Source: Pseudomonas capsici (GTDB lineage Bacteria; Pseudomonadota; Gammaproteobacteria; Pseudomonadales; Pseudomonadaceae). Taken from it: a stretch of DNA of 64,000 nucleotides. Both the position numbers and the translations under genes were made by a program. Every line of letters begins with the position of its first letter. Position 1 is the first letter of the stretch. Below are positions 7,704 to 16,615 of this stretch, piece after piece. The DNA is taken from positions 1-64,000 of the forward strand of contig NZ_JAFGZD010000010.1 in NCBI RefSeq assembly GCF_017165765.1, in the 5' to 3' direction. The notes beneath the pieces were generated by a model. It ran no database searches. It was not told the DNA's origin and saw only the letters and a list, made by a program, of their open reading frames with translations.

Positions 7704-9803
7704 TTGACTCCGACCGATATTGAAAGCCTGAAAAGCCAGCTAAAGGCGCTTGAGCAGGAAAACCTGAGCCTGAAAGATCAGCTGTGCATCAACAGGCAGA
7801 AGGCCGAGCTGGAGTTGGCGTCGTCCCAGGAGCGCTATCGCTTTTTGTTCAATGCCATGGACGAAGGCTTTTGCATCATCGAGTTTTTCGACGGTCCGCA
7901 CGGGCCTTTGAGTGACTACATCCATATCGAGGCCAATCCGGCCTATGCCTTTCATGCCGGTATTCCCAACGTTGTCGGGCAGACGTTGCGTCAGATGGTC
8001 CCCGAAGAGGCCGATGGCTGGGTCGAGTTCTATGGCAAGGTGTTGCGTACCGGCGAGCCGATCCGCTTTGAGCGTGAGCTGGTGGCAACCAGGCGTTATC
8101 TGGCGCTGACGGCCTTTCGTATCGAGCCGGCCAGTCGCAACCAGGTGGCGGTGCTGTTTCAGGACATTACCGAGCGCAAGCGTGCCGAAGAGGCCTTGCG
8201 GCAACTGAACGAGACGCTGGAAGCACGCATCATCGAGGCGGTCACCGAGCGCAAGGTGCTGTCCGATGTGGTCAACGGGACCAATGCTTTCATTCATGTC
8301 ATCGATCCCGAGTACCGGTGGCTGGCAATCAATGCTTCCGCCGAGCGAGAGTTCGAGCGTCTGTTCGGGGTTACGCCGAGAGTGGGCGACAACATGCTCG
8401 AGTTGCTCAAGCATCGGCCTGACAGCCAGGAGGTCATTCGTGGCTTCTGGGAGCGGGCGCTGGCAGGGGAGGAGTTCGTCGAGATCACCAGCTTTGGCGA
8501 TTCTGCGGATGACACCCGACACTATGAAATTCGCTACAGCAACCTGCGTAACGTCGATGGCAAGCAGATCGGCGCCTATCTGTTTGCCTATGACGTGAGT
8601 GAGCGTCTTCAGGAACAGGCTCGCCTGAGCCAGGCCGAAGAAGCCTTGCGGCAGTCGCAGAAGATGGAGGCTGTCGGCCAGCTTACGGGCGGCATCGCCC
8701 ACGACTTCAACAATCTGCTGACGGGGATTACCGGTTCGCTGGAGCTGCTCAAGGCACGCCTGAGCCAGGGGCGCTATAACGAGATCGATCGTTATGTCGC
8801 GGCTGCCCGTGATGCTTCCAAGCGCGCAGCGTCGCTGACTCATCGCCTGCTGGCCTTTTCACGACGCCAGACCCTCGATCCCAAGCCGGTCGATATCAAT
8901 CGGCTGGTGATTGGTATGGAAGAGCTGATTCGTCGTTCTGTCGGGCCGCATATCACGGTGGAAGTGGTGACGGCGGTCGGGCTGTGGTCGACTTTTATCG
9001 ACGCGCCTCAGCTGGAAAACGCCCTGTTGAATCTGTGTATCAATGCCCGCGATGCGATGCCCGGAGGTGGTCGTATCACCATTGAGACCGCCAATAAATG
9101 GATCGACGAACGCGCATGCGTGGCGCGGGATATGCCTCCCGGGCAATATCTTTCGCTGTGTGTCACCGACACCGGTACGGGCATGACCCCGGAAGTGATC
9201 AATCGCGCGTTCGATCCGTTTTTCACCACCAAACCGCTGGGGCAGGGCACGGGGCTGGGGCTGTCGATGGTCTATGGCTTCGTGCGACAGTCCGGTGGCC
9301 AGGTGCGGATCTATTCGGAAAAGGATCAGGGCACGACCATGTGCCTCTATCTGCCCCGGCATTATCTGGGCGCGCCGCAGGAGTTGTTTGATCCGGAGCT
9401 GGAACCTGCGGAAAACATCCGCACCGAGTCTACCCAGACGATCATGATCGTCGACGACGAGCCGACCATTCGCATGCTGGTCAGCGAAGTGATCGAAGAT
9501 CATGGCTACAGATCGGTCGAAGCCGCAGAAGGGGCGACGGCACTGGAAATGCTGAGCACCGATATGCGCGTGGATCTGCTGGTGACCGACGTCGGCTTGC
9601 CCGGCGGCATGAATGGCCGGCAACTGGCTGACGCGGCACGTATCCTTCGGCCTGATCTGAAGGTGATGTTCATCACCGGTTATGCGGAAAACGCGATCAT
9701 CGGCAACGGCCATCTGGAGCCGGGCATGTGGGTGCTGACCAAGCCATTCACCATGGAAGCTTTTGCCAGTCGCATCCATGAAATGATCAATCTGGAAGAC
9801 TGA
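7704..9803 (+). CDS. Hybrid sensor histidine kinase with two PAS domains and a receiver
   Basis: The 699-residue cytoplasmic kinase starts at TTG; no better start exists after the TAA at 7677. Order: short coiled coil (1-30), PAS (about 35-155), coiled linker, second PAS (about 185-300), then the H-box GGIAHDFNNLL with phospho-acceptor H333. The ATPase domain has an N-box (NLCINARDAMP), TDTGTGM and GQGTGLGLSM. A C-terminal receiver (about 575-695) follows, with DDE near its start and phospho-acceptor D629 in LLVTDVGLPG. There is no membrane segment, so it should sense a soluble or bound signal through PAS. No response-regulator gene is adjacent, so the output partner is unknown. A terminator follows the stop. 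Confidence 0.9.
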   Translation: MTPTDIESLKSQLKALEQENLSLKDQLCINRQKAELELASSQERYRFLFNAMDEGFCIIEFFDGPHGPLSDYIHIEANPAYAFHAGIPNVVGQTLRQMVPEEADGWVEFYGKVLRTGEPIRFERELVATRRYLALTAFRIEPASRNQVAVLFQDITERKRAEEALRQLNETLEARIIEAVTERKVLSDVVNGTNAFIHVIDPEYRWLAINASAEREFERLFGVTPRVGDNMLELLKHRPDSQEVIRGFWERALAGEEFVEITSFGDSADDTRHYEIRYSNLRNVDGKQIGAYLFAYDVSERLQEQARLSQAEEALRQSQKMEAVGQLTGGIAHDFNNLLTGITGSLELLKARLSQGRYNEIDRYVAAARDASKRAASLTHRLLAFSRRQTLDPKPVDINRLVIGMEELIRRSVGPHITVEVVTAVGLWSTFIDAPQLENALLNLCINARDAMPGGGRITIETANKWIDERACVARDMPPGQYLSLCVTDTGTGMTPEVINRAFDPFFTTKPLGQGTGLGLSMVYGFVRQSGGQVRIYSEKDQGTTMCLYLPRHYLGAPQELFDPELEPAENIRTESTQTIMIVDDEPTIRMLVSEVIEDHGYRSVEAAEGATALEMLSTDMRVDLLVTDVGLPGGMNGRQLADAARILRPDLKVMFITGYAENAIIGNGHLEPGMWVLTKPFTMEAFASRIHEMINLED

Positions 9804-9805
9804 AT

Positions 9806-9838
9806 ACCCCGGCGATCCTTCGCGTGGCCGGGGTTTTT
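9806..9838 (+). terminator. Rho-independent terminator after the hybrid kinase
   Basis: ACCCCGGC pairs with GCCGGGGT around a 13-base loop and is followed by TTTT. It begins two bases after the kinase stop codon. Confidence 0.8.
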
Positions 9839-9971
9839 CCTGCATCAAGAATATTTATGGAGTAATAACTCCAGATTCAATTGTGCCCATAGCCTGAGTG
9901 GGAGTAGATTGCGCTCACTGATAGCCACTGGCTATTCGGTCTGCCAACTTTCACTCTCGCTGGGGTGTGTC

Positions 9972-11615
9972 ATGAGTAAACCCGTTTCATTGGCCAAGCG
10001 CATCGGATTGGGCTTTGCGTCTGTGTTGTCCTTGTTGGTGCTGGTGACCGCTGTGGGTATTCAGCGTGTCGGGTTTATTGACGATACCTTGAAGTATGTC
10101 AGCGACAATTCTGCGCTGATCCAACGCTATGCCATCAACTTCCGTGGCAGTGTTCACAACCGCGCCATTTCCATTCGCGATGCCGTACTGGTCAATAACG
10201 ATCAGGACCTCAACCGGCATCTGAACGAGATCGTGAGCCTGCGCAAGGATTATGACGATTCCGCCGGACCGATGGACCGCCTGTTCAACGAGAAAAAGAA
10301 CGTTTCCAGCGAAGAGAAACGTTTGCTGCAGGACATCAAGGATATCGAGCGCAAGGCCCTGGCCTCGACGGACAAGGTTCTGGAGTTGCGCCGCAACAAC
10401 GACGTGGCGGGCGCGCAGGCCATGTTGCTGGCCCAGACTTCTGCCGATTACAGCGAATGGCTCAAGCGCATCAATGCGCTGATCGATCATGAGGAAGCGC
10501 AGATCAAGGGGCTGCTCGATAACGTGCAGGCAACTGCTGGCGGCTTCATGCTGCTGATGGTGATTGCGACCGCGGTCGCGCTGTTGCTCAGCATCGGTGT
10601 GTCTGTGGCGATCATTCGTTCTGTAAGGTCGACGCTGGGTGCCGAGCCGGCAGAGGTTGCCGAGGTGATTCGTCGGCTGGCTGATGGCGATCTGAACCAG
10701 AAGATCGAGTCGAATTATCCCGGCAGCGTCATGGGCACCCTGAAAAACACGCTGGGGAATCTGTCCCAGACCATCAGTGAAGTGCGGGCTGCGGCGGCGC
10801 ATGTAACCGATTCGTCGGTACGACTGCTGTCCACCTCGGCCGACAATAACCGTCAGATCAGCCTGCAGACCAATGAGGCTCAGCATATCGCGACGGCCAT
10901 CAACCAGATGGCGGGTTCGGTCAGTCAGGTGTCGGGCTATGCCTCCCAGGCTTCCGAAGCGACCAAGGTTGCAGACGTCCAGGTCGAAAGCGGTCACCGC
11001 ATGGTAGGCGAGGCTGCCATGACCATTCAGGAGCTGGCGACCATTCTGGAACAGGCCACTCAGACGGTGGATCAGGTCTCCAGGGACAGCGAAAACATCG
11101 AAACCGTGATCGAGGTGATCAACTCCATCGCCGCGCAAACCAACCTGCTGGCGCTCAACGCGGCCATTGAGGCTGCTCGCGCCGGTGAGTATGGTCGCGG
11201 CTTTGCGGTCGTGGCCGATGAGGTGCGTTCCCTGGCGACACGGACTCAGGAGTCCACCCAGGAAATCCGCGAGATGATCAGCAAGCTTCAGGGTGGCACG
11301 CAAGGCGCCACGCGGATCATGCAGCAGAGCTGTGAGCTGGCTCGCACCACCGTCGAGCAGACCCGTGATGCCCAGGCGGCATTGAGCCGGATTCGTGAAG
11401 AGGTCGGGGCTATCAATGAAATGAACGCCCAGATCGCCAGCGCCTCGAGTCAGCAGAACGCTGTTGCGGACGATGTTGCCCAGAATATCAACCGCATCCA
11501 CAGCTCCACCCTTGAATCGGCCGCCGGGTCACGTGAAGTGGCGAGTTCCAGTGAGGAACTGGCGGAGCTGGCTGATCGGCTGACCGGAAAGGTTGCGTTC
11601 TTCAAGGTCGCGTAA
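9972..11615 (+). CDS. Methyl-accepting chemotaxis protein with a four-helix-bundle sensor
   Basis: The start is taken at ATG 9972 (MSKPVSLAKRIG), giving 547 residues with a membrane helix right after a short basic N-terminus. The frame is open to 9909, but those codons do not resemble a receptor. Order: TM1 (about 10-33), periplasmic helical sensor of ~150 residues (IQRYAINFRGSVHNRAISIRDAV is typical of 4HB_MCP), TM2 (about 190-212), HAMP, and the signalling domain with the conserved hairpin tip AAQTNLLALNAAIEAARAGE. It lacks a visible C-terminal CheR-tethering pentapeptide. It should couple ligand binding to CheA in the polar chemoreceptor array. The ligand is unknown. Confidence 0.9.
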   Translation: MSKPVSLAKRIGLGFASVLSLLVLVTAVGIQRVGFIDDTLKYVSDNSALIQRYAINFRGSVHNRAISIRDAVLVNNDQDLNRHLNEIVSLRKDYDDSAGPMDRLFNEKKNVSSEEKRLLQDIKDIERKALASTDKVLELRRNNDVAGAQAMLLAQTSADYSEWLKRINALIDHEEAQIKGLLDNVQATAGGFMLLMVIATAVALLLSIGVSVAIIRSVRSTLGAEPAEVAEVIRRLADGDLNQKIESNYPGSVMGTLKNTLGNLSQTISEVRAAAAHVTDSSVRLLSTSADNNRQISLQTNEAQHIATAINQMAGSVSQVSGYASQASEATKVADVQVESGHRMVGEAAMTIQELATILEQATQTVDQVSRDSENIETVIEVINSIAAQTNLLALNAAIEAARAGEYGRGFAVVADEVRSLATRTQESTQEIREMISKLQGGTQGATRIMQQSCELARTTVEQTRDAQAALSRIREEVGAINEMNAQIASASSQQNAVADDVAQNINRIHSSTLESAAGSREVASSSEELAELADRLTGKVAFFKVA

Positions 11616-11634
11616 GCGGTGCTGGCTGTATTAC

Positions 11635-11727
11635 TTGTGGGAGGCAGCTTGCTGGCGAAAAAGCCTGGAAACCGACAGATATTCTGCATCTGTCCGTTGA
11701 AGTCGCCAGCAAGCTGCCTCCCACAAA
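11635..11727. repeat. REP-type inverted pair, likely bidirectional terminator
   Basis: TTGTGGGAGGCAGCTTGCTGGCGA and its reverse complement stand head to head at 11635-11658 and 11703-11726, 24 bases without mismatch. The core is a common Pseudomonas REP variant. The pair fills the gap between the convergent chemoreceptor and ankB genes and can fold into a long hairpin. Confidence 0.8.
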
Positions 11728-11735
11728 GTGATTGT

Positions 11736-12269
11736 CTACTGCACTGCCGGTGCCTGAAACTCGCCTCTGGACAGATTGTTCACATCATTGCCCATGCTGT
11801 CGCGAAGGCTCAGGTCGGCGCCTTTGGCAGCCAAGGCCTGCAAAATTTCGGTGCGCTGGAACAGAGCGGCATACATTGAAGCTGTCTGGCCGGCGTTATT
11901 GCGTTGGTCGGGCGCGCAATTGGCTTCGACCAGGCGCTTGGCGATACTCAGTTCGCCCTTGAAAATGGCGCCCATCAAGGCGGTATTGCCGCGTTTGTCT
12001 TTGGTGCACGGATCGGCACCGGCATCGATCAATTGGGTGACCAGTTGTTCGTGGCCGTGATAGGCCGCCAGAATCAACCCGGTATAACCTTTCTCATCCT
12101 GGATGTTCAGGTCGTAGTGAGCGTCGATGAAGGTTGCCATCATCTCGCTGTTTCCCTCGCGGGAGGCGTCGAAAAACAGAGTGCGTAACTGGTTGGTGGT
12201 CTGCTCCGAAGGTGTCTCTGCCTGAGCGACTGCGGCAAACAGGACCAGTGCGTAAAGTAAGGTTCGCAT
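11736..12269 (-). CDS. ankB: Periplasmic ankyrin-repeat protein AnkB
   Basis: The 177-residue protein has a signal peptide (MRTLLYALVLFAAVAQA, cleavage near residue 17) followed by about four ankyrin repeats (for example YTGLILAAYHGHEQLVTQLIDAGAD and GNTALMGAIFKGELSIAKRLVEAN patterns). In Pseudomonas, AnkB is made next to the periplasmic catalase KatB and is needed for full catalase activity and peroxide resistance; it is thought to act as a periplasmic helper. Here it lies 53 bp downstream of katB on the same strand, with a terminator-like hairpin in the gap that may lower its expression relative to katB. The call rests on the repeats plus this context. Confidence 0.85.
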   Translation of the reverse strand: MRTLLYALVLFAAVAQAETPSEQTTNQLRTLFFDASREGNSEMMATFIDAHYDLNIQDEKGYTGLILAAYHGHEQLVTQLIDAGADPCTKDKRGNTALMGAIFKGELSIAKRLVEANCAPDQRNNAGQTASMYAALFQRTEILQALAAKGADLSLRDSMGNDVNNLSRGEFQAPAVQ

Positions 12270-12282
12270 GGGCGTTCTCCTG

Positions 12283-12311
12283 AAAAACAGCCAGCCCCTT
12301 GCGGGGCCGGC
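12283..12311 (-). terminator. Terminator-like hairpin between katB and ankB
   Basis: On the minus strand GCCGGCCCC pairs with GGGGCTGGC around a GCAA tetraloop, then TGTTTTT. It ends about 14 bases before the ankB start, so it could partly stop katB transcripts before ankB. Confidence 0.65.
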
Positions 12312-12322
12312 TATCGACTTGA

Positions 12323-13855
12323 TCAGTCTTTGAGGTTCGCAGCCAGGGCCTTGACCTTGGCCAGATCGCCTTTGGCCACTTCGGTTACCCGAGTGCCGTA
12401 GTTCGGATCAGCCTTGTAGAGGAACGAGAGCATGATGTTCTTGCTTTCGGTGTCGGTGTCAGCCAGCGACTCGCCAAAGCTCTGGACCAGATCGTTCTGC
12501 TCCTTGGCGCTGTACGAGCGATACAGATCGCCAGCCTGCTTGAAGTTCTGCTCGCGGGTGATCTTCGCCTGCTGGGTGGTGCCGCTTACTGGCGACTGGC
12601 TGTAGCGTGCCTGAGCATCGGAAGGACGCGGGCTCAGACGGCTTGGCTCGTAGTTGACGCCACTGGTGGTGTGGCCAGTGTTCATCGCGCCATCCTGGTT
12701 GCCGTTGTTGACCGGGACTTTCGGCTGGTTGACCGGCAGGCTCAGGCCATTGGCACCCAGACGGTACATCTGCGTATCGGCATAGGAGAACACACGGCCT
12801 TGCAGCAGGCGGTCTTCGGAAGGCTCGATACCCGGTACCAGGTTGGCCGGAGCCATGGCGACCTGCTCGGTTTCCTGGAAGAAGTTATCGACGTTCTTGT
12901 TCAGGACCATCTGACCGATCTTGCGCTCGGGTACGTCAGGCCAGATCTTGGTGGCATCGAGCGGATCGAACTCGAACTTCGCCAGATCGGCAGGTTTGAG
13001 CACCTGAATGTATAGATCCCATTTCGGGAAATCGCCTTTTTTGATCGCGCCGACCAGATCGTTGGTCAGGTGGCTGTAGTCCTTGGACTGCACTTGAGCC
13101 ACTTGTGCCGGATCAAGATTCTTTATGCCTTGCAGCGATTTCCAGTGGAACTTCACGTAATGCACTTCGCCCTTGGCATTCACCAGTTTGTAGGCGTGTA
13201 CACCGTTGCCGTCCATGAAGCGGTAACCGGCAGGTGTCCCTTCATTGGAATACAGCAGTGTCAGAGTGCGAGTGGCTTCCGGAACGTGGGAAAAGAAATC
13301 GAAACGGCGTGAGTCGTTATCCAGATTGGTTCTAGGATCAGGCTTGAATGCATGAACCATATCCGGGAACTTGATGGCGTCACGAATAAAGAAGGTTGGA
13401 AAGTTATTACCGACCAGGTCCCAGTTACCATCTGCGGTATAGAACTTGGTGGCGAAACCGTGAGGGTCGCGCAATGTTTCAGGCGAGTGGTTGCCATGCA
13501 CTACGGAAGAGAAGCGCACGAAAACCGGCGTCGCTGCACCCGGCTTGAACACCTTGGCCTTGCTCAGGTCGCTGATGTCGGCCGAAGCGGTGAACTCACC
13601 GCGAACCCCTGTACCACGGGCGTGAACCACGCGCTCGGGAATACGCTCGCGATCGAAACGCTGGAGTTTTTGCAGCAACTGCACATCCTGCAACAGCGTA
13701 GGCCCTTGAGGGCCGGCAGTCTGTGAGTTCTGGTTATCGCCCACAGGGGCGCCATTGTCGCGGGTTAATGTATCTGCTGCATAAGCGGTCGGAATAACCA
13801 TCAAGCCGACAGCAGTCAAACGCAGCACTTGTCCAGACCAGTTTAAAAACGGCAT
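12323..13855 (-). CDS. katB: Periplasmic catalase KatB
   Basis: The 510-residue protein decomposes hydrogen peroxide to water and oxygen with heme. A signal peptide (cleavage after AYA, near residue 26) sends it to the periplasm. Catalytic H78 lies in RVVHARG, catalytic Asn150/151 in VGNNFPTFFIRD, and the heme ligand Y357 in RVFSYADT. This is a monofunctional small-subunit catalase of the secreted KatB clade. ankB follows on the same strand. Peroxide induction through OxyR is known for katB in Pseudomonas, but I found no convincing OxyR site in the 420-bp upstream gap. Confidence 0.93.
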   Translation of the reverse strand: MPFLNWSGQVLRLTAVGLMVIPTAYAADTLTRDNGAPVGDNQNSQTAGPQGPTLLQDVQLLQKLQRFDRERIPERVVHARGTGVRGEFTASADISDLSKAKVFKPGAATPVFVRFSSVVHGNHSPETLRDPHGFATKFYTADGNWDLVGNNFPTFFIRDAIKFPDMVHAFKPDPRTNLDNDSRRFDFFSHVPEATRTLTLLYSNEGTPAGYRFMDGNGVHAYKLVNAKGEVHYVKFHWKSLQGIKNLDPAQVAQVQSKDYSHLTNDLVGAIKKGDFPKWDLYIQVLKPADLAKFEFDPLDATKIWPDVPERKIGQMVLNKNVDNFFQETEQVAMAPANLVPGIEPSEDRLLQGRVFSYADTQMYRLGANGLSLPVNQPKVPVNNGNQDGAMNTGHTTSGVNYEPSRLSPRPSDAQARYSQSPVSGTTQQAKITREQNFKQAGDLYRSYSAKEQNDLVQSFGESLADTDTESKNIMLSFLYKADPNYGTRVTEVAKGDLAKVKALAANLKD

Positions 13856-14275
13856 TTTTTGAATCCCTCATATTTTTGTATTCAGCGGACTTATCCTAGG
13901 CGGATGAGCATTTATCTGTAATCGTAAAAATTTATCGGGGCGATTGAGATAAATGTGAATGACGTACATAAGGGGGACACAATGAAACGTCGATGAGAAA
14001 TATTATTTATATGTCAGGGTTAATATGTTTCCGAAGGTTTCATTTTGTAATGATGTTAAGATAGTGGCTATCTGTATGTCGGGCAAGTGTGCTTTCGGGC
14101 GTGATTGTGCTTTTGTTGGCAATAATGAGTTTATCTTCCGTGAAACAGTGGCGATTCAACTTTTTGCAAGCCGTGCTTCAGGGTAGCCATTTTTATTCTT
14201 GCCGTGCTCCAGGCTCTGGCGCGTTATGATGGTGCGGCCACATTGTCATGAGTAAGCCCCGGAGCCACACGCTTG
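13856..14275. other. katB upstream intergenic region
   Basis: This AT-rich 420-bp gap between the divergent katB and acetyltransferase genes should hold the katB promoter. A short palindrome GATAG-TGG-CTATC is at 14060-14072, but it does not match the OxyR spacing. I see no gene or RNA here. Confidence 0.5.
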
Positions 14276-15013
14276 ATGTCCATTGTCACCCTGCTTGAAG
14301 CTACACCTCCCGAAGCCATCAAAAGCCAGATTCTGCAGATGGTGGTCGATTACGTTACCGACATCAGCATGGTTGCCATCGCTCCGAGCAATCCGCTGTA
14401 CAACCTCTATCAATATGGCATCGGCTACGAGGTCCATCTCTATCTGGATGGCATGGACGGTTCCAAAGGCATTGCGGTGGAACTGATCGTGGCGCTGGAT
14501 GAAGAGGATCCTTCCATCGTGACCGGCTTTGTCCTGTACCTGCCGGTCAAGGACGATCCCCAGGCTTGTGCCGTGGCGTATATGGCCGTCAGAGAAAGTC
14601 ACCGCCGTCAGGGGATCGCACGCGGCATGCTGCAGAAAATGCTTGGTCGTTACCCCCACGCAGAACTCTGCTGTGTGGCTGGCAAGGTGCCTTGCTTCGA
14701 ATCGCTGGGGTTCCAGGTGATTGGTGCTCGCGGCCCTCAAGTCATCATGAATACCCGGGACCACGGCACGGATGGGCTGCTGGCCGTGCTGGATGTCGCG
14801 CCCATTTACCGCTCAGTGGAGGTGCGGCAGATTCATGCGTACCTGCTCAAGCAGCACGGCAAGAGAGCCATGGTGGACGCCGAGAAAAAGCGTGATCGGC
14901 ATCTGGACGAAATGACCCGTCACGCCAGGGCGCTCGTGGTGGAGCGCCTGGGTGAGGGCGCGTTGCGAAGTGGCGCGCGAGGACCGGTTCTGGTGGGAGG
15001 CTCGCAAGCCTAG
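14276..15013 (+). CDS. GNAT-family N-acetyltransferase
   Basis: The 245-residue protein starts at ATG 14276 (MSIVTLLEATPPEA); the overlapping TTG three bases earlier is less likely. The acetyl-CoA binding signature VRESHRRQGIARGML (R/Q-x-x-G-x-A) lies near residue 110, after the strand VAYMAV, as in GNAT enzymes. The ~70 residues after the GNAT fold are helical and Arg/Lys-rich, longer than in a minimal GNAT, and may form a separate binding surface. The substrate is unknown. Its end overlaps the convergent tetR gene by 4 bp. Confidence 0.75.
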   Translation: MSIVTLLEATPPEAIKSQILQMVVDYVTDISMVAIAPSNPLYNLYQYGIGYEVHLYLDGMDGSKGIAVELIVALDEEDPSIVTGFVLYLPVKDDPQACAVAYMAVRESHRRQGIARGMLQKMLGRYPHAELCCVAGKVPCFESLGFQVIGARGPQVIMNTRDHGTDGLLAVLDVAPIYRSVEVRQIHAYLLKQHGKRAMVDAEKKRDRHLDEMTRHARALVVERLGEGALRSGARGPVLVGGSQA

Positions 15014-15585
15014 CCTTTAACGTCTGCCGACAAGTTCGCAAGTATCTGCGCCCGGCATACATCGATAATTTCATCCGCCAGCGGTGAGTCATCCGGACAG
15101 GAGCGTGACAACATCATTGCCCCCACCGCATGGGCCAGTATGCTGATCATTCTGGTCCGCTGTTGCTCTGCATCGCCGCTGTCCGGGCTTTCGGAGCCGG
15201 TTTTTTCGAGCATGTTTTCAATCCCTTCGGCGAACGTGGCCCTGATCTCCGGGGTTTGACGCGCCGCATCTGCGCAGAGCGCTGCCATCGTGCAGCCAAT
15301 ATCTCTTTTATCGCGATGCTCACGGGACAGATAGCGAGCGAAGAACTCTTCAGTGCTCAGGTTTTGTAGATCGCTCACGTTGCTGGCAAAACTGCTCGCA
15401 GCGGCTTCTGCCATCAGATCGGCCTTGGAGCCGAAGTGTTTATAGAACCCGCCATGGGTGAAGCCTGCCGCAGCCATCAGATCTGCGACGCCCACGCCGT
15501 CATAACCTAGCTCACGAAACAGTCGGGAAGCCGTCTCGACGATGTGCGCCCGATTCGCCTGTGCCTGTGCCTTGCTGACTCTCAT
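15010..15585 (-). CDS. TetR-family repressor divergent from an SDR gene
   Basis: The 191-residue protein has the TetR N-terminal helix-turn-helix: LMAAAGFTHGGFYKHFGSKADLMAEA at residues 36-61 matches the recognition helix and following helix 4. The C-terminal part is a ligand-binding helical domain with CTMAALCADAARQ, a pattern of the AcuR/YjdC-like branch. It is divergent from the short-chain dehydrogenase gene, with 140 bp between them, so it most likely represses that gene and itself in response to a small molecule. The ligand is unknown. Confidence 0.85.
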   Translation of the reverse strand: MRVSKAQAQANRAHIVETASRLFRELGYDGVGVADLMAAAGFTHGGFYKHFGSKADLMAEAAASSFASNVSDLQNLSTEEFFARYLSREHRDKRDIGCTMAALCADAARQTPEIRATFAEGIENMLEKTGSESPDSGDAEQQRTRMISILAHAVGAMMLSRSCPDDSPLADEIIDVCRAQILANLSADVKG

Positions 15586-15664
15586 TCTTTCAGATGCCTT
15601 TTTTGCTGACCCTCAGGCAGTCACTATACATTGATGTTGTTCATCATCAAAACTGTTGACGGTT

Positions 15665-15681
15665 ATGATTATGATCGTCAT
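15665..15681. promoter_or_regulatory. Possible TetR operator
   Basis: ATGATTATGATCGTCAT is an imperfect 17-bp palindrome in the gap between tetR and the SDR gene. A second TGATG...CATCA element lies nearby. Placement is suggestive only. Confidence 0.3.
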
Positions 15682-15725
15682 CATTATTTCTACCACTTGC
15701 CCATCTGACTCAAGAGAGCAGCACA

Positions 15726-16517
15726 ATGACCAGCCTTTCGACCGTTCTCATCACCGGCGCTTCTTCCGGCATCGGTGCTACCTACGCCAGACGTTTTGCA
15801 CGCCGTGGCCACAATCTGGTACTGGTTGCCCGCGACAAGCCGCGCCTGGAAACCCTCGCAGCGCATCTTCGCCAGGAACACAATGTCACCATCGATGTCC
15901 TTCAGGCCGATCTCACTCATCCCGACGATTTGATTGCCGTCGAAGCACGCCTGCGCGATGACGCCAGGATCGGAGTCCTTATCAACAATGCCGGGATTGC
16001 CCAGTCAGGAGGTTTTCTCGACCAGAGCGCCGACGATCTCACCCGGCTGATCGGTTTGAATACGACTGCTCTGACGCGGCTCGCCGCTGCCATCGCGCCC
16101 AGGCTTGCACAGGCGGGTGAGGGCTCCATCGTCAACATCGGCTCGGTGGTCGGTCTTGCGCCGGAATTCGGTATGTCGGTTTATGGCGCGACCAAGGCTT
16201 TCGTGCTCTTTCTTTCGCAGGGCTTGAATGTGGAGCTCGGTCCCAAAGGTGTTTATGTACAGGCCGTTCTCCCGGCCTCGACCCGCACCGAGATCTGGGA
16301 GCGTGCAGGGATTGATATCAATAAGCTGCCTGAAGTGATGGACGTGGAGGAGCTGGTCGATGCCGCTCTGGTCGGTTTTGACCGGCGTGAGCTGGTGACT
16401 ATCCCGCCATTGCACGAGGCTGCACGTTGGGATGCTCTGGATGCTGCGCGGCAAGGACTGATGTGCGAGATCAGGCAGGCGCATGCCGCAGAGCGCTATC
16501 AGATGGTTTCGCGCTGA
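15726..16517 (+). CDS. Short-chain dehydrogenase/reductase
   Basis: The 263-residue enzyme is a classical SDR. It has the NAD(P)-binding GASSGIG near residues 10-16, the NNAG motif near residue 90, a catalytic Ser in IGSVVG and Tyr-x3-Lys in YGATK near residue 154. An Arg in the second strand (LVLVARD) suggests NADPH preference. Substrate unknown. The divergent TetR gene probably controls it, a common arrangement for aldehyde- or quinone-inducible reductases. Confidence 0.88.
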   Translation: MTSLSTVLITGASSGIGATYARRFARRGHNLVLVARDKPRLETLAAHLRQEHNVTIDVLQADLTHPDDLIAVEARLRDDARIGVLINNAGIAQSGGFLDQSADDLTRLIGLNTTALTRLAAAIAPRLAQAGEGSIVNIGSVVGLAPEFGMSVYGATKAFVLFLSQGLNVELGPKGVYVQAVLPASTRTEIWERAGIDINKLPEVMDVEELVDAALVGFDRRELVTIPPLHEAARWDALDAARQGLMCEIRQAHAAERYQMVSR

Positions 16518-16615
16518 AGGAATCTGCTGGAGGCCTGATGCTGTACCCGGCAGAGTGCAATTTGCCAGTTAAATCGCGCATCATGTGCAGATCCGGTCCA
16601 AAGGTAGGCTCTTTC

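Noticed and set aside
14060..14072. GATAG-TGG-CTATC palindrome upstream of katB as an OxyR site
   Set aside because: OxyR sites have ATAG and CTAT 7 bases apart in repeated units. Here the spacing is 3 and only one unit is present, about 205 bp from katB.
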